From contig CM038911.1 in NCBI GenBank assembly GCA_021904315.1, positions 22,417,390 to 22,481,389 on the forward strand: a stretch of DNA of 64,000 bases, written 5' to 3'. This stretch comes from Sphagnum magellanicum (taxonomy: Eukaryota; Streptophyta; Sphagnopsida; Sphagnales; Sphagnaceae). The notes beneath the pieces were generated by a model. It did no database searches and was not told the DNA's origin. It worked only from the letters and a program-made list of their open reading frames with translations. Each line of letters begins with the position of its first letter. Position 1 is the stretch's first letter. Both the position numbers and the translations under genes were made by a program. Of this stretch, positions 19,369 to 33,100 are shown piece by piece.

Positions 19369-21438
19369 ATGGGAAGAGTCTCGCGCGTCTTGTATGTGGT
19401 GGTGATATTAGTGGTACTAACAACGGTGGTGCAATGTGTGGGAGCGGAATCTCTGAAGCGCACCTTCCTGCAGCCGGCCCCAGATTTGATTAAGGAGATT
19501 TTTCCGCTCTCGAATTTGACGAGACATGTCGTCGATCGTGTGCAGCTCGCTGACTGCAAGTATGAGACAACGAAAGATGACGATGTGAGTAGTTGTGGGC
19601 TGTTTGTTTTGAGGGACATTCATGTGTGCACGAAGCTCTGGAGGTATCATGCCGTCTTTACTGGTGCAATAGCTAGCTTCATGACAGGATTTGAGCAGCT
19701 CTCCGTTCCCATGGTCCAGTCCCACGTTACCGTGCAAAAACTAAGTTGCTTGATGATCCTGTGTTGTATGATCTCTTGCAGGTGGTTCGTGTTCGGCTTA
19801 TGCACCGAGATCACCCGGATTCTCCTTTCAGTTCTTCTAGCAGCAAAAGCTTTCAAACGCGGTTTGCCGAGGCTTTGCAAAGGAGTTATTCTCGTGCCGC
19901 TTACTTGGGAGAGAAAATGAGAACCCCAGCTTCCGCCAGCGCCCAGAACAAATTTGAAAGCGCAGTCTCGGCGGGCACCGGAGAATATCTCATGTCGCTG
20001 TCTCTTGGAACTCCTCCTCAGCAATTCGCTGCAATAGTCGATACTGGTAGTGACCTGAATTGGGTGCAGTGCTTGCCGTGCAAAGTCTGCTATCAGCAGA
20101 CAACCAGCAAGTTCGATCCTTCGAAATCATCAACATTTCACGCCGTGCCTTGTACGAACCAGTTGTGCCAGGTACAAGTTTTAGGTGCAAATCTCCATAT
20201 GTTGCATACTTCTGAGAGTTAGCCCAGCTGTCTCTTCTCTCAGTTTTGGATTTCCAGCTACATCAGACCTGATGTGCGTGGTGCTCACCTTCTGATCTTC
20301 TTACAGGCCCTTCCGGTTCAAGGATGCGCCTATGCAGCCTGCCAGTATGACTACGTATATGGCGATCAGTCGAGCACTTCCGGTGAACTAGCTTTCGATA
20401 CCATCTCTCTAAGGAATGGCGGCATTCCTGAAGGCATCCCAAATTTTGCTTTCGGCTGTGGACACTCGAACCAAGGCACGTTTGCTGGTGCTGGTGGGCT
20501 TGTAGGACTTGGGCAAGGTCCTGTGTCTCTCATATCTCAGCTCAGCTCAACGTTTCCCAATAGATTCTCCTACTGCTTGGTCAACTTAAATGCGGCCGCC
20601 ACCACCACCAGCGCACTTCTGTTCGGGAATGTGGATGTAGTTGCTGGCGTTCAGTATACTCCTATCGTCAGCAACCCTCTACACCCTACCTACTACTATG
20701 TTCAAATGGTGGGTATCAGCGTGGGAGGAAACAATCTTGATATCGCTGCAAGCACTTTTGACATCGACAGTTCCGGCGCCGGTGGAACAATCTTGGACTC
20801 GGGAACCACCATTACTATGCTTACTCTGCCTGCCTACGAAGCCGTTTTAACGGTGAGAGACGCATAGGCTGCCAACTAGCTCTACCCATTTGTGTTGTGT
20901 TGTTCGTCCCATACACAAATGTTTATTGCATGGAAATCCTCGGCAACATGTCCGTCCCGGCAAGAGGAAGCTGGACATAATACCCAGACATAGAGATTCT
21001 ATTTTGCTCTATTTTGTGAGTGATGCAGAATGCAACGAACTAGCAGCAACAACAGCATCAGCAGCAAATCCTGTGCTTTGCTATTCACCAGTCCTAATGA
21101 TTTTCTGATCCTGTTTCTCACGGATGCAGGCTTTCAAGGCACAGATCACGTATCCTTTAGTCGATGGTACTCCATACGGACTGGATTTGTGCTTCGACAT
21201 TGCAGGTGTTACCAACCCTACAGTTCCAGAAATGTCATTCCAGTTCCAGGGTGAAGCAAACTTCCAGCTCCTTCCTGAGAACCTGTTTGCCATTGTCGAC
21301 ACAGCCAATACTGTGCTCTGTTTGGCTATGGCAGGCAGTGAGGGCTTTAGCATCATTGGCAACATTCAGCAACAAGATCATCTGGTGATCTACGACCGGG
21401 TGGCTCAAAGGATCGGCTTTGCTGTCACCACTTGTTAG
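19369..21438 (+). CDS. Nepenthesin/CDR1-type aspartic protease, 4 exons
   Basis: Predicted 486 aa secreted A1B-type aspartic endopeptidase. Exons: 19,369-19,584; 19,782-20,171; 20,307-20,852; 21,130-21,438, all joined in phase 0 at GT-AG sites. The chosen ATG opens a signal peptide (M-G-R-V-S-R then a Val/Leu/Ile core); in-frame ATGs at 19,108 and 19,309 would bury it. The propeptide contains L-M-H-R-D. The catalytic loops are D-T-G-S with Asp about 159 and D-S-G-T with Asp about 366. The Cys-rich C-L-P-C-K-V-C insertion and F-A-F-G-C-G are typical of plant nepenthesins. The C-terminus has I-I-G-N and I-G-F-A. Length suits the family. Relatives act in the apoplast in defence signalling or protein turnover; the actual substrate is unknown. 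A 10-bp hairpin (CACTCTTTCT/AGAAAGAGTG) lies in the 3' region at about 21,494-21,519. No break is seen. Confidence 0.93.
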
Positions 21439-22559
21439 ACATCAAGAAGTTGAGCACTAGATACACACAAAATCTTCATACATCATGTCAATTCACTCTT
21501 TCTAGATAAAGAAAGAGTGTAAGGTTTGTGCAAGCAGCAATTCCCAGTCAAGTCATCCACAAAATTTGTGATTAAACTTTTACAAAGTCATTACAACTGT
21601 AGCTGCAAATCTCCCTCAGTAGAATTTTGATGTATCAACAGCTAGACAACCCTAACGAATTCATCACTAATGGACCTCTGGGACAACTTTATAATTTACA
21701 AGCAGATTTGTTAGCAAAGTAATTACCTCTTGCTACAGAGGTTACAAAGTTGTGTAGTTATCAATGATGTCATTTCATTGCCAGTGGATGTACTTGCAGT
21801 TTCATTCATAGTTGGTGTTGGCTGTGGTGTGCATCTCTCTACATACCCAACAAGTGGCCCATCCCTCTAATAGTTCTGTGCTGCATGTCAAGTTAAAGCA
21901 ATCATGATAAATGATGGAATCTTGATACTGCAGTCAGTCATGTAACTGCAAAACAAATTTGAGCAACAAAGCACAGCTTTGACAATGCGGCTAGATCTCC
22001 TGCGATTACCCACATGATTGTTTCTAAGGTCAAGCCAACATTTTTCACAATGTTTTCCACCGGAGACAAGTTTCTTCAATTTCCTAAGAAATTTATATGC
22101 CAATTTCCTAACTTTGCTAAAAATTTAGGGTGAGGAAGAATGCAAGGGTGTAAACCTTGCAAGGCTTGCTGATTTGACGTTTAAGGCTTGATGCGCTCTG
22201 TAGCAATTTTATTGTTGTTTAACCAGAAGTTTTGTACCTTGCTGTATTCAGTTGCTAACCTTAGGTGAAATTGCAAGTTATTCTTAGTATTTTGTTTTCC
22301 AAAGTCTTGTTTCCTTAAGAACTGATGGAAATTCATAGATAAACAGAAAACAGACAATGCTAATAAGATCACAAGCACATATCGATATAGAAATGTGACC
22401 ATCTTTTATTATGCATTTGTGAAGAAAGCAACTACTGCAACAACAGAAAGCCAGCAATCCCATGTCAGCAAGGTACCAACCTGACAGGAAAAGCAATTCA
22501 AGAAATACTCTTTTCTCATTCTTTTCACAGATGTGACTACAAAAAACGTCTGTGAACAC
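21439..22559. other. 3' region of protease gene and spacer
   Basis: It includes the short 3' hairpin noted for the protease gene. No other gene was recognised; short minus-strand open frames at 21,888-22,402 carry no domain. Confidence 0.45.
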
Positions 22560-25250
22560 CGTGAAACTTTCTTCAGCTTTCTTTGTGTGAGTTGGATATC
22601 AATCCGAGCATTCTCTGAAAAGGGATGAACTTGTCAAATGTGAGCAGTTTCATAAGAATATCTTCCATTTATATAGGTATATTCAAATACACCATGAGAT
22701 GTGGATCTCATTTTACCCACCAAAATCCCCTAACATGTGGAACTACAAATTTATGTGCTTTGAGCCTTTGGTGAAACTCCAGATTAAGCACTAATTGAAT
22801 AGCACTTTGACTATTGTTGTAGAGAATAGTGGGTTGATTCTATAACTATCAATAAGCACTACACCTACACTACTTTTTACTACCAAACATGCTACTACAT
22901 CTCTGGTAGACCTTGCAATGCAAAGTTGTTATTTGTTGACCCATAACATTGCTCCTTGGTTGAGCATCAAGACACACACACTTCTAGACTTTCAATCATT
23001 GAAGTCTTCAGCATAGATAACAATTGCAAAGGATGTCAACTCAGGTTCTCTCCTTATGAATAACATAATGAGTATATTGTTGTCACCTTCAAGTATTTGA
23101 AAATCCTCTTCATTGTAGTGCAATGAATTTGCTTACGGTTTTGAGAAAATGTTGCCACCGTGTTGACTACGTATGCAATGTTTGGATGAATACTCCTAAA
23201 CATAAGACTTTTTACTACCTCTTGTATGGAAAGTCTTCTTCACATTGTCATTTTCATGTGAAACATTTAGGCAAATTACATTTGAGACCACCAAGGTGAT
23301 AACAATGTATGCTTCAACCAATCCAAATTTAGCAATGATATGTAAATGTAACATGTTTCATCAAGAATTCTCAACTTCAAACTTTTGATTTCTATAGTTG
23401 GCAAACCTACATAAACTTCTACATCACTGAATGTTAATTCAAATTTCTAATGGAGAAAATTGACCATTTCTATAAGCTTTCCCCCATCTAAGGAACAATT
23501 TAAACCATCATCCACAAATATAACAGTGAATAATTTTTGGGGGTGTACCATAAAGGTAGATACAAGGATTTACTACATGGGGATGAAGGTCATACTAGAA
23601 AAGATGAACCTTGTGGTTGCTCCTCCATAAAAATTTCTTATGTGAACTTGCCATGCAAGAATGTTGTTCTTATGTCAAATTGTATCATGTCAAGATCTTC
23701 AATTGCAACAATGGAAAGGATTGTCATGATGGAATCAAATTTAGCAACATGTGCATATGTCTATTGATAGTCAATACCATACTTCTATGAACACCCCTTT
23801 GCTACAAGCTTCATCTTGTATCTTTCAACAATGCCATCAACTTAAGGTTTTATTTCAAAAACCCATTTGCACTTTACAGATTGTCTTCCCTTTGCCTACC
23901 AATTTCCATGTCTCATTTTTCATGTGTAAAGAAGTAACTTCCTCTTCCATGGTTGTTTTTCATTTCAACCATAGTGATGACATCATTATTGAACCTCAAA
24001 TTGTGTTGGTTCATTTGGTAAAGGAACAAACTTAATGTGTCCTACAAATGTAGGATATGCGTTTGTGTTCATTCCTCAAATGAATGTGGTGGTTTTTGTA
24101 CCTTAAATACTTTTGCATACTATTGTGGTACTTCCACATGCATATATAATATCTTTACATGTTTATTAATCGGAACTTGAATGTTCACTCGAACATTGTC
24201 ACCATTTCCTACCTCTTGGTCTTCATTTTGTTGCATCTTTGTTTTTCCATTTCCAAAACTTCTGTTAAACATGGCATTTCAATGGGAAAATTGTGTTCTT
24301 CTAATTGTCAAAGTCATTGATGATAATTGCAATGACATTTTGGTGAAGTTTCCATTTCATATGTTGAAGTTATGGGGTTTCCTTCTTCTTTGAATAATAC
24401 ATTTTAGCTCACAGTCACTTGTCTTTTGTCAACATCCCAGCCTTTGATTCTTGCACAAAATCTTTAAACTCTCCATTCACGGATTCACCTCCTCTATCAC
24501 TTGATTTCCTTGACATCATTGCCTATATCTCTCTTGGAATCAATAAGTAATTGTTTAAATTCCTAAAAGACTTCACTCTTTGAACTTTTGGTACAACTTA
24601 AAATTGTATAACCACTATGGTCATCTTTGAAACATAAAGTGACAATTTTGTTCCTCCCATTAATTCCACATTCAATATGCACACATTGGCGTGATAGAAC
24701 TCACTAAGTACTTCAAATCTCTTTCATTATTGGATGATAGGAAATGCAAGTCAATGATTCTTGCCAATTGCACAAGTTTCACATAATTTGAGGTTAGCCT
24801 TAGGATTGAGTATATGTAATCCTCCCACTACTTTGGTCCTCCCCATTACCTTGATAGTATCTACATTGATATGACCAAGTTTGTCATGTCAAAGTTGTAA
24901 TGTCATTCCCTTTATTTTTGTTGCAACATTTGATGTATTTGGTGAACAATTTTCATGTTTACAATCTCTACAAATTTTCTTTTTTAAGATTCATCATTAA
25001 GAATTTTCCTTCTCTTTTGTTAGAAAACATTTTGCAATTTGTTTTGACATACATAGCTACAAACACCAAGTTGTCAATAGCCTTCCCAATAGAGAATAAT
25101 CTCCTCAAATTTAATACAAGTAGAACATCATGTAGGGTGTTTTTTCTTCATTTATCAAGTACAAGAGCCAACACTTCAATGTCACCAATTTTCACAATTG
25201 TTAGATATACTATTTTGTAGATGATTAACCTTTGAAAATATAGATCTTGG
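22560..25250 (-). pseudogene. Decayed Ty1/copia polyprotein (integrase, RT, RNase H)
   Basis: Read on the minus strand with many frame changes and stops. From high to low coordinates: protease-to-integrase linker near 25,200-24,900 (G-D-I-E-V-L, then L-H-D-V-L-L-V-L-N-L); an H-D-K-L-G-H-I-type segment and C-E-T-C-A-I-G-K near 24,780; a W-K-L-V-G-K-G segment near 23,900; the RT entry L-V-A-K-G and I-D-Y-Q near 23,780; an F-D-S-I-M-T-I-L-S-I-V-A block near 23,720; catalytic F-V-D-D at 23,507-23,518; and RNase H-type text to about 22,570. IN before RT identifies Ty1/copia. LTRs were not located. It is old and immobile. Confidence 0.75.
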
Positions 25251-27126
25251 GGTTATTTCTTTTCACACAAGCCTAAGTACCACATACCCAATTGGACATA
25301 GCTTAGTTATTGCATCACTTACCCAAGTCTCACATCTCTTACCTTGATTATTACAATCACCTCACACAATGGTCACCCTCTATCTACATCTACAAATAGA
25401 GTGCATTATTCCTTTATACCACACATACGCAATTTCACATTCTATAGTCCAAGATCTTGCAATAATGACCTCCCCACATACTCAAATACACCCCCATAGA
25501 TACTTACACACACATGCACATATACATAGCATAAACTACCGTATCTAAAATCATCATTACATTCACCAAGAACACTACAAAATTGGAGCACTAACTCCCT
25601 CTCCATGTCTTTGAATGACCCCCGGGCCTTGGAAGTCCTCCCATTTCCTCTTTATATTCCTAATGCAATGATTATGTTCTTTAACAAACTCCTACCAAAT
25701 TTTGATTAGTTGTAACTAATTGCCATCGTTGGCTTGGTTGGTCATCAACTTACTAAGAGGTTGGCTAACTACAACTTGACTTGCTATGTGTTGCATATCA
25801 ACTTGCTACATATTAATTTGCTATTGTCTATATCTTGTCTTACTTCCTTCTTGGCTTACCTATCCTATAAAGCTTCATATTTGCACTTTCATCATTTTTG
25901 TAATTATCATTACCTAACATTATCGCCTTCTTACGTTTGTAGTGTCCTCACACATTTAAATCTTGTTGTTTGCAATTGACCTCTTCAATACTGTGTTAGA
26001 GATGGAGATGATATTGCAACAAGAGTTGTAAGTACTTGTGATGCTCCTATAATAAGGTACCTAGTCCTTATTTTGTTGTTCCTTTTTTCAAAATTTAGAT
26101 TAATCTCAAAATTTAAATTATCATCTAATTGTTTTTGGATTTTAGATTCAGGGTGTGAATGCAGCATTGAAGGACATGGAGGGTGCCATTTTTTTTCTGT
26201 TTTTTGCATGGAGGTTGTCATCTTCCATGGACTAAGTCTCTATAGTGACATTGTGATTGGGGGGGTGCACATGTGATCTAACTAGGCAAAATGATGACCA
26301 TGAAGAGGCAAGTTAAATTGGACTAATGAAAAAACAATTAAAATTATATATTAAACTTTGTTTTCCTGAACCCAACTTCCAAGGTTGATCAAAAGACTTG
26401 AATGCAAAATGAATCTTTACCCAATGAACTAGCAAACCAAGTTCACCTGATTCAAACTGTTGACACAACTTTTCTCCCCACTTCGCACCTCAATCATAAA
26501 CTACCAAACTTGATTAAACGAACACTTATTGAGGTATGCTAAAAAAAATTAGATAATTGAATTCTAGAATATTCACAATCATAGTATGTGAACAAGGCAA
26601 TGACTTGTGCTGATCACATGACAAACTAACCCATTCAAACACTTCAAAGCATGAATATGCTGTCACAATTTGACCTTGCCTCCAATTTCTTTTGCTTAAT
26701 TTTTCACCAATCAGTTGTACAAGGCATCCACAGCCTCTTCAATGTGGTCCATATCAAACTCCTTCACCAACGCTGGGTTTATCACATGACAACCTTGACA
26801 TTTGACCAAATGTTCTTGTTCATGTCCACACCTTTGAAATGATGTCAACTTTAAATTTGGGTTCAATGAGTTTGAGTCGTTGCAAGTCAATGTGCCACTT
26901 CTGGCTATGTAAAGTCTTAGAGAAAACATGAAATGACAGATGAAACTTGAGATATTCCAAGTATTCCAACTTATAAGTATCTGAATAATTTTGTTGGAAC
27001 ACTTTAGGTAGACTGTGGTATGACCTAAAACATTATGAGTTAAAAGTCTTCAGTTATTCATGAGATTGCACAATCCATGGAGTAAAATCACAATTGTAGT
27101 AATTCACAAAAGACTAACACGACTAT
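25251..27126. other. Spacer between copia relic and PES-like gene
   Basis: No gene recognised. The copia gag region would be expected near 25.3-26 kb on the minus strand, but no CCHC knuckle is readable. The last few hundred bases before 27,126 are likely the 3' untranslated region of the minus-strand gene that ends at 27,127. Confidence 0.4.
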
Positions 27127-30100
27127 CTATGGCTTAAATGTGGGCGCAGAATGACCCCATGTGTTTTCAAAGATGATTCTAGGAATGAAGCTTTCATAAG
27201 GATCTTCCTTTCTCTTTTGCAACAAATAATGTAGACCTGATTCAATCTCGGCTTTCACTTGCTGGTACAAGTCGTCCACTGCTTCTTTGTTATGCAAAAT
27301 TTGAGGAAACTCTGCAAACATCAGGAAAAATAGTCATTTAGGAAAGAAAGAATTAACAGGCCCCCTTGCACCTGGTTTATCTTGCACATGTCTAATGCAG
27401 GCTGCACAAAAGGCTGGTGTAGACTTTTCAAACTTGAGAGCAAGAATCTTTCAGGAATAGGGACTCTATAATCAACCTACTTTATGAATAAATTTAGAGA
27501 AAGAATGGTGCTTACCATGTGTGTAAATAGGCTTCTGGAATGCAAAGTACATACGTGGAGGTGGCTTTGGGAATCCAATAGATCCAAGAAGTGACTCCTC
27601 AGCTACTTCCGTCCTGTTTGCTAACCTGCATTTTTAGTACTTATCTGGTAAGCCATATTTCATGCAGATATGGACTGATGGATGAAAAATGCTGAGAGTG
27701 ATCAGAGATGGGAGTTCTGAATCCACCATGTGTTGTTTGTGACCTACATGCTCTACCCATCCTAGTGGTGATGCAAGTCTTTGCAAATCAATCTGAACCT
27801 GAACCAGCATTATCTGAAGCTAGCTCTATTTGCTTGCTGTTCATTGAATTCTATTTGTCCATCTGAAGACATCATCACAGTGACCATCTCCATCTCATCA
27901 CTTGATCTAACTTTCAGAAATGCAGCATAGGGCAAGCCTGCTGCGGTTCTGACTTGGTTCTGATGCTTCTTGTCAATTGGCATTGGAAACTGAGAAAGAG
28001 CATTGATTGCAGGCCCAAACAATGTAGTCTTGCTGATGTGCACAACCAAAAAGATGTATTCCAAATCTCCATCCAGTTTAAGCCAACTGACAACAAAAGG
28101 GACAGGGATCTGAAATATGTTGAGTGGTGTTATTTTCAATAACACTTGAACACTACTTTAAGGTTGTGTTGCCACATACCCACTGACCAATGGCAAGTGA
28201 GGATCCAGACTATCCCTATTAGCAATGGTGTCATGATAACACAATTATCATGCTTGTTTCACAAATTGTTCATGAGATAGTAATGCAGTATTACCTTGCA
28301 CGAGGGATATTGGCTCCAATATTGCGGATAGCTTCTCCTATTACAGGGAACTGTAACACCTGATCTTGGTCCAGTAATATCTGTCCCAATCACAATCCGC
28401 AATTTTATGAAGCCCAGGGCTATAACAAGCTATAGATATCAGATTGTGCACATTGAAAACTAAATAAGGCTAATTCTATTGTATGACTTCCTTCCATGAC
28501 ATCAAATGATGAATAGCTACACCGGATGCAGTGAACAGGGCTATCTTTACTTGGAGTACCTGAATAAAATCGTCGCCACCAACAGCTGCTACAGGGATTA
28601 TGGTAGCCCCATGACGAACAGCTGTTCTTACAAACTCTGGTTTCTTTGGCCATATAAGCTTATATGCCTCTCCCTGTCAAGTGTGCAAAGCTTGTAAATG
28701 CTTCCAGAAGATGGGCACCAAACTAGCATTTGAAGGAGACCAAAGACTAAGAAGAGGGGTGTCTTTTGTGCAATTACTTCTTTGTGAGAATGGTTCTGTC
28801 AAAGCAGTTGAAATCATAGGTTAGTTATCATACCTTTCGCTTCACTGCTTCACGTAAGCCACCAGGAAGTAATAGAACAGCCTCATGAGCTGCCATAAGC
28901 TTGTACAGGTTGCTTCCGGTAACAGGTACTGCCCCAAGCAGACGGACTAGATCTGGTAACCCGGATTCTTGTAAGTCTCCCACATAATCTGCACAGTGTA
29001 CAGACATGTATAGATGTTCATCCCTGGCATTTCCATGTCTCCCACTCTTGTTATTCTGATGCACATGGACACTCTCTCTTCTGATTTTCTTTCTTTTCTT
29101 CTTCCTGTTGGGTGGCAAGGTCATTGGCCAATATGTCTATCAGAAGTTCCATTCTTCTATAATCTTTGCACTTTGACATACCAACACATTACATAGTATC
29201 CGCACGATGATTCTGAAATGGCTCCAACTGTCATATGTTGATTCTGCAATGCCCTACCACACTGAAGTCCTTGACAGATCAAAATCTTCGGGTTCTTACA
29301 AAGAAGTGTGAAGTGCTGAAATACCTGCCATGATGAGAGCTGGATGAGCCAAACTCCGAATCATCACATTTTGATCTTCTAGAAACTCATTCAAAAGGAT
29401 GCCCAGATCAAATCCCACAAATGTATGGTTACAAATGAAGAGGATTGGGTGCTCCTTTGTTATTCGAGGCACACCTCTTTTCATCTTCCCCTTTTCATCC
29501 ACAGTCAAAAACACAGGGCTAAAGAGCTCCTTCATAATTCTGTGCATGTCCAAGGAGAAGAAGAAACTTCACTTCTGTGCAATTTCATTGTAACTTTTGC
29601 TCTTGCTGCTTCCCATGAGAAAGAGTAACAAACTGAATTCTAGTGATGGTGTACTTTAGACAATGTGCATATGGCACAAAGCACACATTTTTCATATTTT
29701 CAGGTTTTCTGACAGAACTCAATCCAAGCAATAAACAAATGAAGCATATAACAGAAACACATTACACATATCCAAATCAGCACCTATTCTGAACTTGCAG
29801 CACATATTCTAAAGTTGCAATTGCACTGCAGGAGTGAAAAGGTACCTGATGTGTGAATTATGGAAGGTTTTAATTTCATCCTCAGTTGGTGGTAAATAGT
29901 CAAGGACAATATCACGATGTTTTTCGAGGCGATACATATGTGTTGCTTTTATCAAGCTTGCCACCTGCACGCGTTCATCCTGGGACAGAAAATATGTGGT
30001 ATGTGTGAGAACAATCACTCCCACTACCTGATGTTGAAGGGTCCAGTATCTTGATACATGTTCCAGTGAAACCTTGACATGACCATTTTTAGTGGTCAAT

Positions 30101-33100
30101 CAGTTCACATGTATTCTTGTTTTCCAGTTTTGTCATCTTAACAATCTGAAGTACTCCAACACTCTTCAGTGCCAGAGGCATTCCAATTTTGTTTAAAAGT
30201 TGGAAATGTTTCATTTTTGCTATAGAACATAGACTCCAAGATCTAGCAGTGAAAAACAATCAGCTCAATTTACAAGAAGATTGGGTACAGAACTTCCATG
30301 GCAAGTCAGAGATGAGGAAAGGTACCATGAGAAGGGCTGGCTTTGAGTCTTTGAAGACACGCACAGAACAGGAAGGAAGCAACTGCTTCAACTTCTTAGC
30401 CTCTTGCAGATTTCGTTCCCCCCCACTGAGGACAAAATTTTGGTTGTGCATAAAGATAAGCAGATATCTGACAAATTGAAAGCTGAGGAGTAGAGATCCA
30501 ACCTTGTTCTCACAAACTGTTAGTTTCAAATATCAACACCTAAGTTTCTTGATGACGGATACTGTCAGGTACCAAACACCAGAATTGAGAAGTAGAAACA
30601 TTCAACCTCCAGAGCTAATAATATCTTCTACTCAAACTTAAACCCTCACATGGAGAATACTGCACTCTGAAAGTGAGGAAGATGTGAATACATACCTGGC
30701 TAGCAAAAGGATATCAGCTCTAATTTTATCCAGCTGCCTGTTTGCACTGTGGGCTGCAAGCTGCAACTGTTGCACCTTCCATTGACATTGTGCCTTGGAC
30801 CACACTAACATGGCTGTCTGCAGCATTTACAATCCAACATTTATTGCATTCTCTTTTACCCCAAATAGTGGACAGTTCTTGTCTGAGGTGGAACTTCCAT
30901 TTCTATTGTGGATGTGCATCAGAAACCACACTTGATAGCTTCAAACCTTTGTTCATCAGACCTTTGTCAGGCTTAGTAAGAGTTCAACATTCTCATACTA
31001 CATGGGTCATCGACTATTCATTGTTTCTTCTCTCAACTGCTCGGGTTTGTTGCTCTCCAGCAAAGAATGCATTTACAGCTGCAGAGACACAAGCAAGGAT
31101 CTGCCAACGTAGTGTCTGAAGTTTGGTACTGAGAGTTTATGATGTTGCACTGTACTAGAAAGCAACAGATAAATACTGTCAAGGGACATCAACAGTGCAC
31201 CTATATTGCAACCTACAAAGATACTTACTGCAAGTATCTGAAGCAATTCTTGCAAGATTACTGCAAGGTGCATTGTTTGTTCTAACTGTCGGCTAGAGGG
31301 ATCCATATTCACCGCCTTTGCTACAGTCACTGGGTCCCCTGCCATCCCCCACAAAAGTCTAAACCTTTCAAACAGATGCTTCTCTTGTAACTTGGTTTTG
31401 AGCCAACTTGGTCTTTATCTCAGGAAATACTACATCAACTGTGTAAGTACCACACTGTAACCTCTGCAGATTCCTCATGTACTTCTCCATACCTACTGAG
31501 AACTCAAAATACTTTGAACATCAATATGCTGGACAAGATCAATGTGAAGAGTGGAGAGACAATTGATGACAAGGTGAGGGTGACTAACCAAATGTCAAGG
31601 AGAAGAGGAAGGGTACAAGTGAAGAAAAGGGCACAGGTGCTGCTGCCTCAAGAAGTGATTGGAATGGTGACAATACTTGGTAGTCATCACACCATGTAGC
31701 TGTCAGGTATCCACACCGACAGACATTGATTACATCAGAACATGACAAGGTCCATCTTTCTTCAAGGAAGATGTAAACTCACTACAAATTGATACAAATG
31801 GCCCTACTCAAGAAGAACATTTTTATCCTTTCTCTCATACACTGAGCAGACCGAATATAGAGAGGCTTGAGAGCTTGAAGAGAAAGACTGAAGAAAAATT
31901 GAAGAAGCGAGCAAATCGCACACAAACTAAGAACTAGAGTATTGAAAAACAAACCATTTTCTTATGAGGAAAGACTGAAAAGCTTTGAAGCTCAAAATTG
32001 AATAGACCCAAGCTTGAATCTTAACACCTTTCCTAGGTCTTGTTTATTGTAACAAAGAGTGTGACAGAAGGAAGGATAGAGAGAGACAGAGAAAGAAATT
32101 TTCACCAGGGTCAATGAGGACTAACACAAGGTTGACATGGGGATTGCGAGCAGCAAGCAAGAGTGCAAGCACCCCTCCATATGCCTCCCCCATCAAGTAT
32201 ATGGTGCTTTTTGGCCGGACAATTTGTTCTTCTTTTATCACTGCTTCCACTTGCTCCAACAAAGCTGCAAAGTGATTCTTCACATCATCATCATCATCAT
32301 GATGGGTGTGAAGGCAAACACTTTCACAAGATGACATGATCCTTTTGCAATGCTGTAACAGGTAGGTCTGGGAATCCTTTTGTCTCAAGATGACAATTCC
32401 ATACAAGTGTTTGAGAGGCTGAACAAGATGATGATGACATGATCCTTAAATTCAGCTTGGCTGCTGCACACAGATCTGGGAATAACTTACTTTACAAGTC
32501 TCAAGTTGACAAATTCCCTGGAGAGAAGTGTTTTTGAGAGCCTGGAGACAAATTTGCAGAGGAGAAACTGTATGAAGTGCACTCATACCTTCATAGGGGG
32601 CTTGATTGCAGAATGGAACATGCAGACACTGCACCTTGAACAGCCTGAAATCAATTTGTAAAATCACAGACAATCCAACAACAGACAATAGACAATCAGC
32701 AGTTTGAGGTCCCTTCCTTTCTTCTTTGCTTTGGAAGGTGAGTCCCATGAGCCTAATAACAAGAAGAGGATGATGCTTGCAAGCACAAATCTTGCACTCT
32801 TTTCAAGAGATTCTGTGATAGATCTGTTTCATATTCTCTGGAAAACCTCACCAACAAGTGTTCTTACCTCGCTAGTTTTTGTTGATGGAGTGTAATGCTC
32901 AATCCATTGCAAACTATGTCTGCAACATCATGGATGTCTTGAAATTAGGGTTTGCGGTACTTGTGCAATTGAAGATCTGCAAGAAGATTTCATTTCGTGT
33001 TTGCGTTTCACAAAGAAACTATTCATCTTGAAGCCTTGTTTCTGATGAGAAATTAGAATTGCTGCTACTGCAACAGGAGAAGGCGCACGCACACCTGGAA

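Noticed and set aside
19206-20024. Minus-strand frames opposite the protease gene
   Set aside because: They are shadows of the well-supported plus-strand exons.
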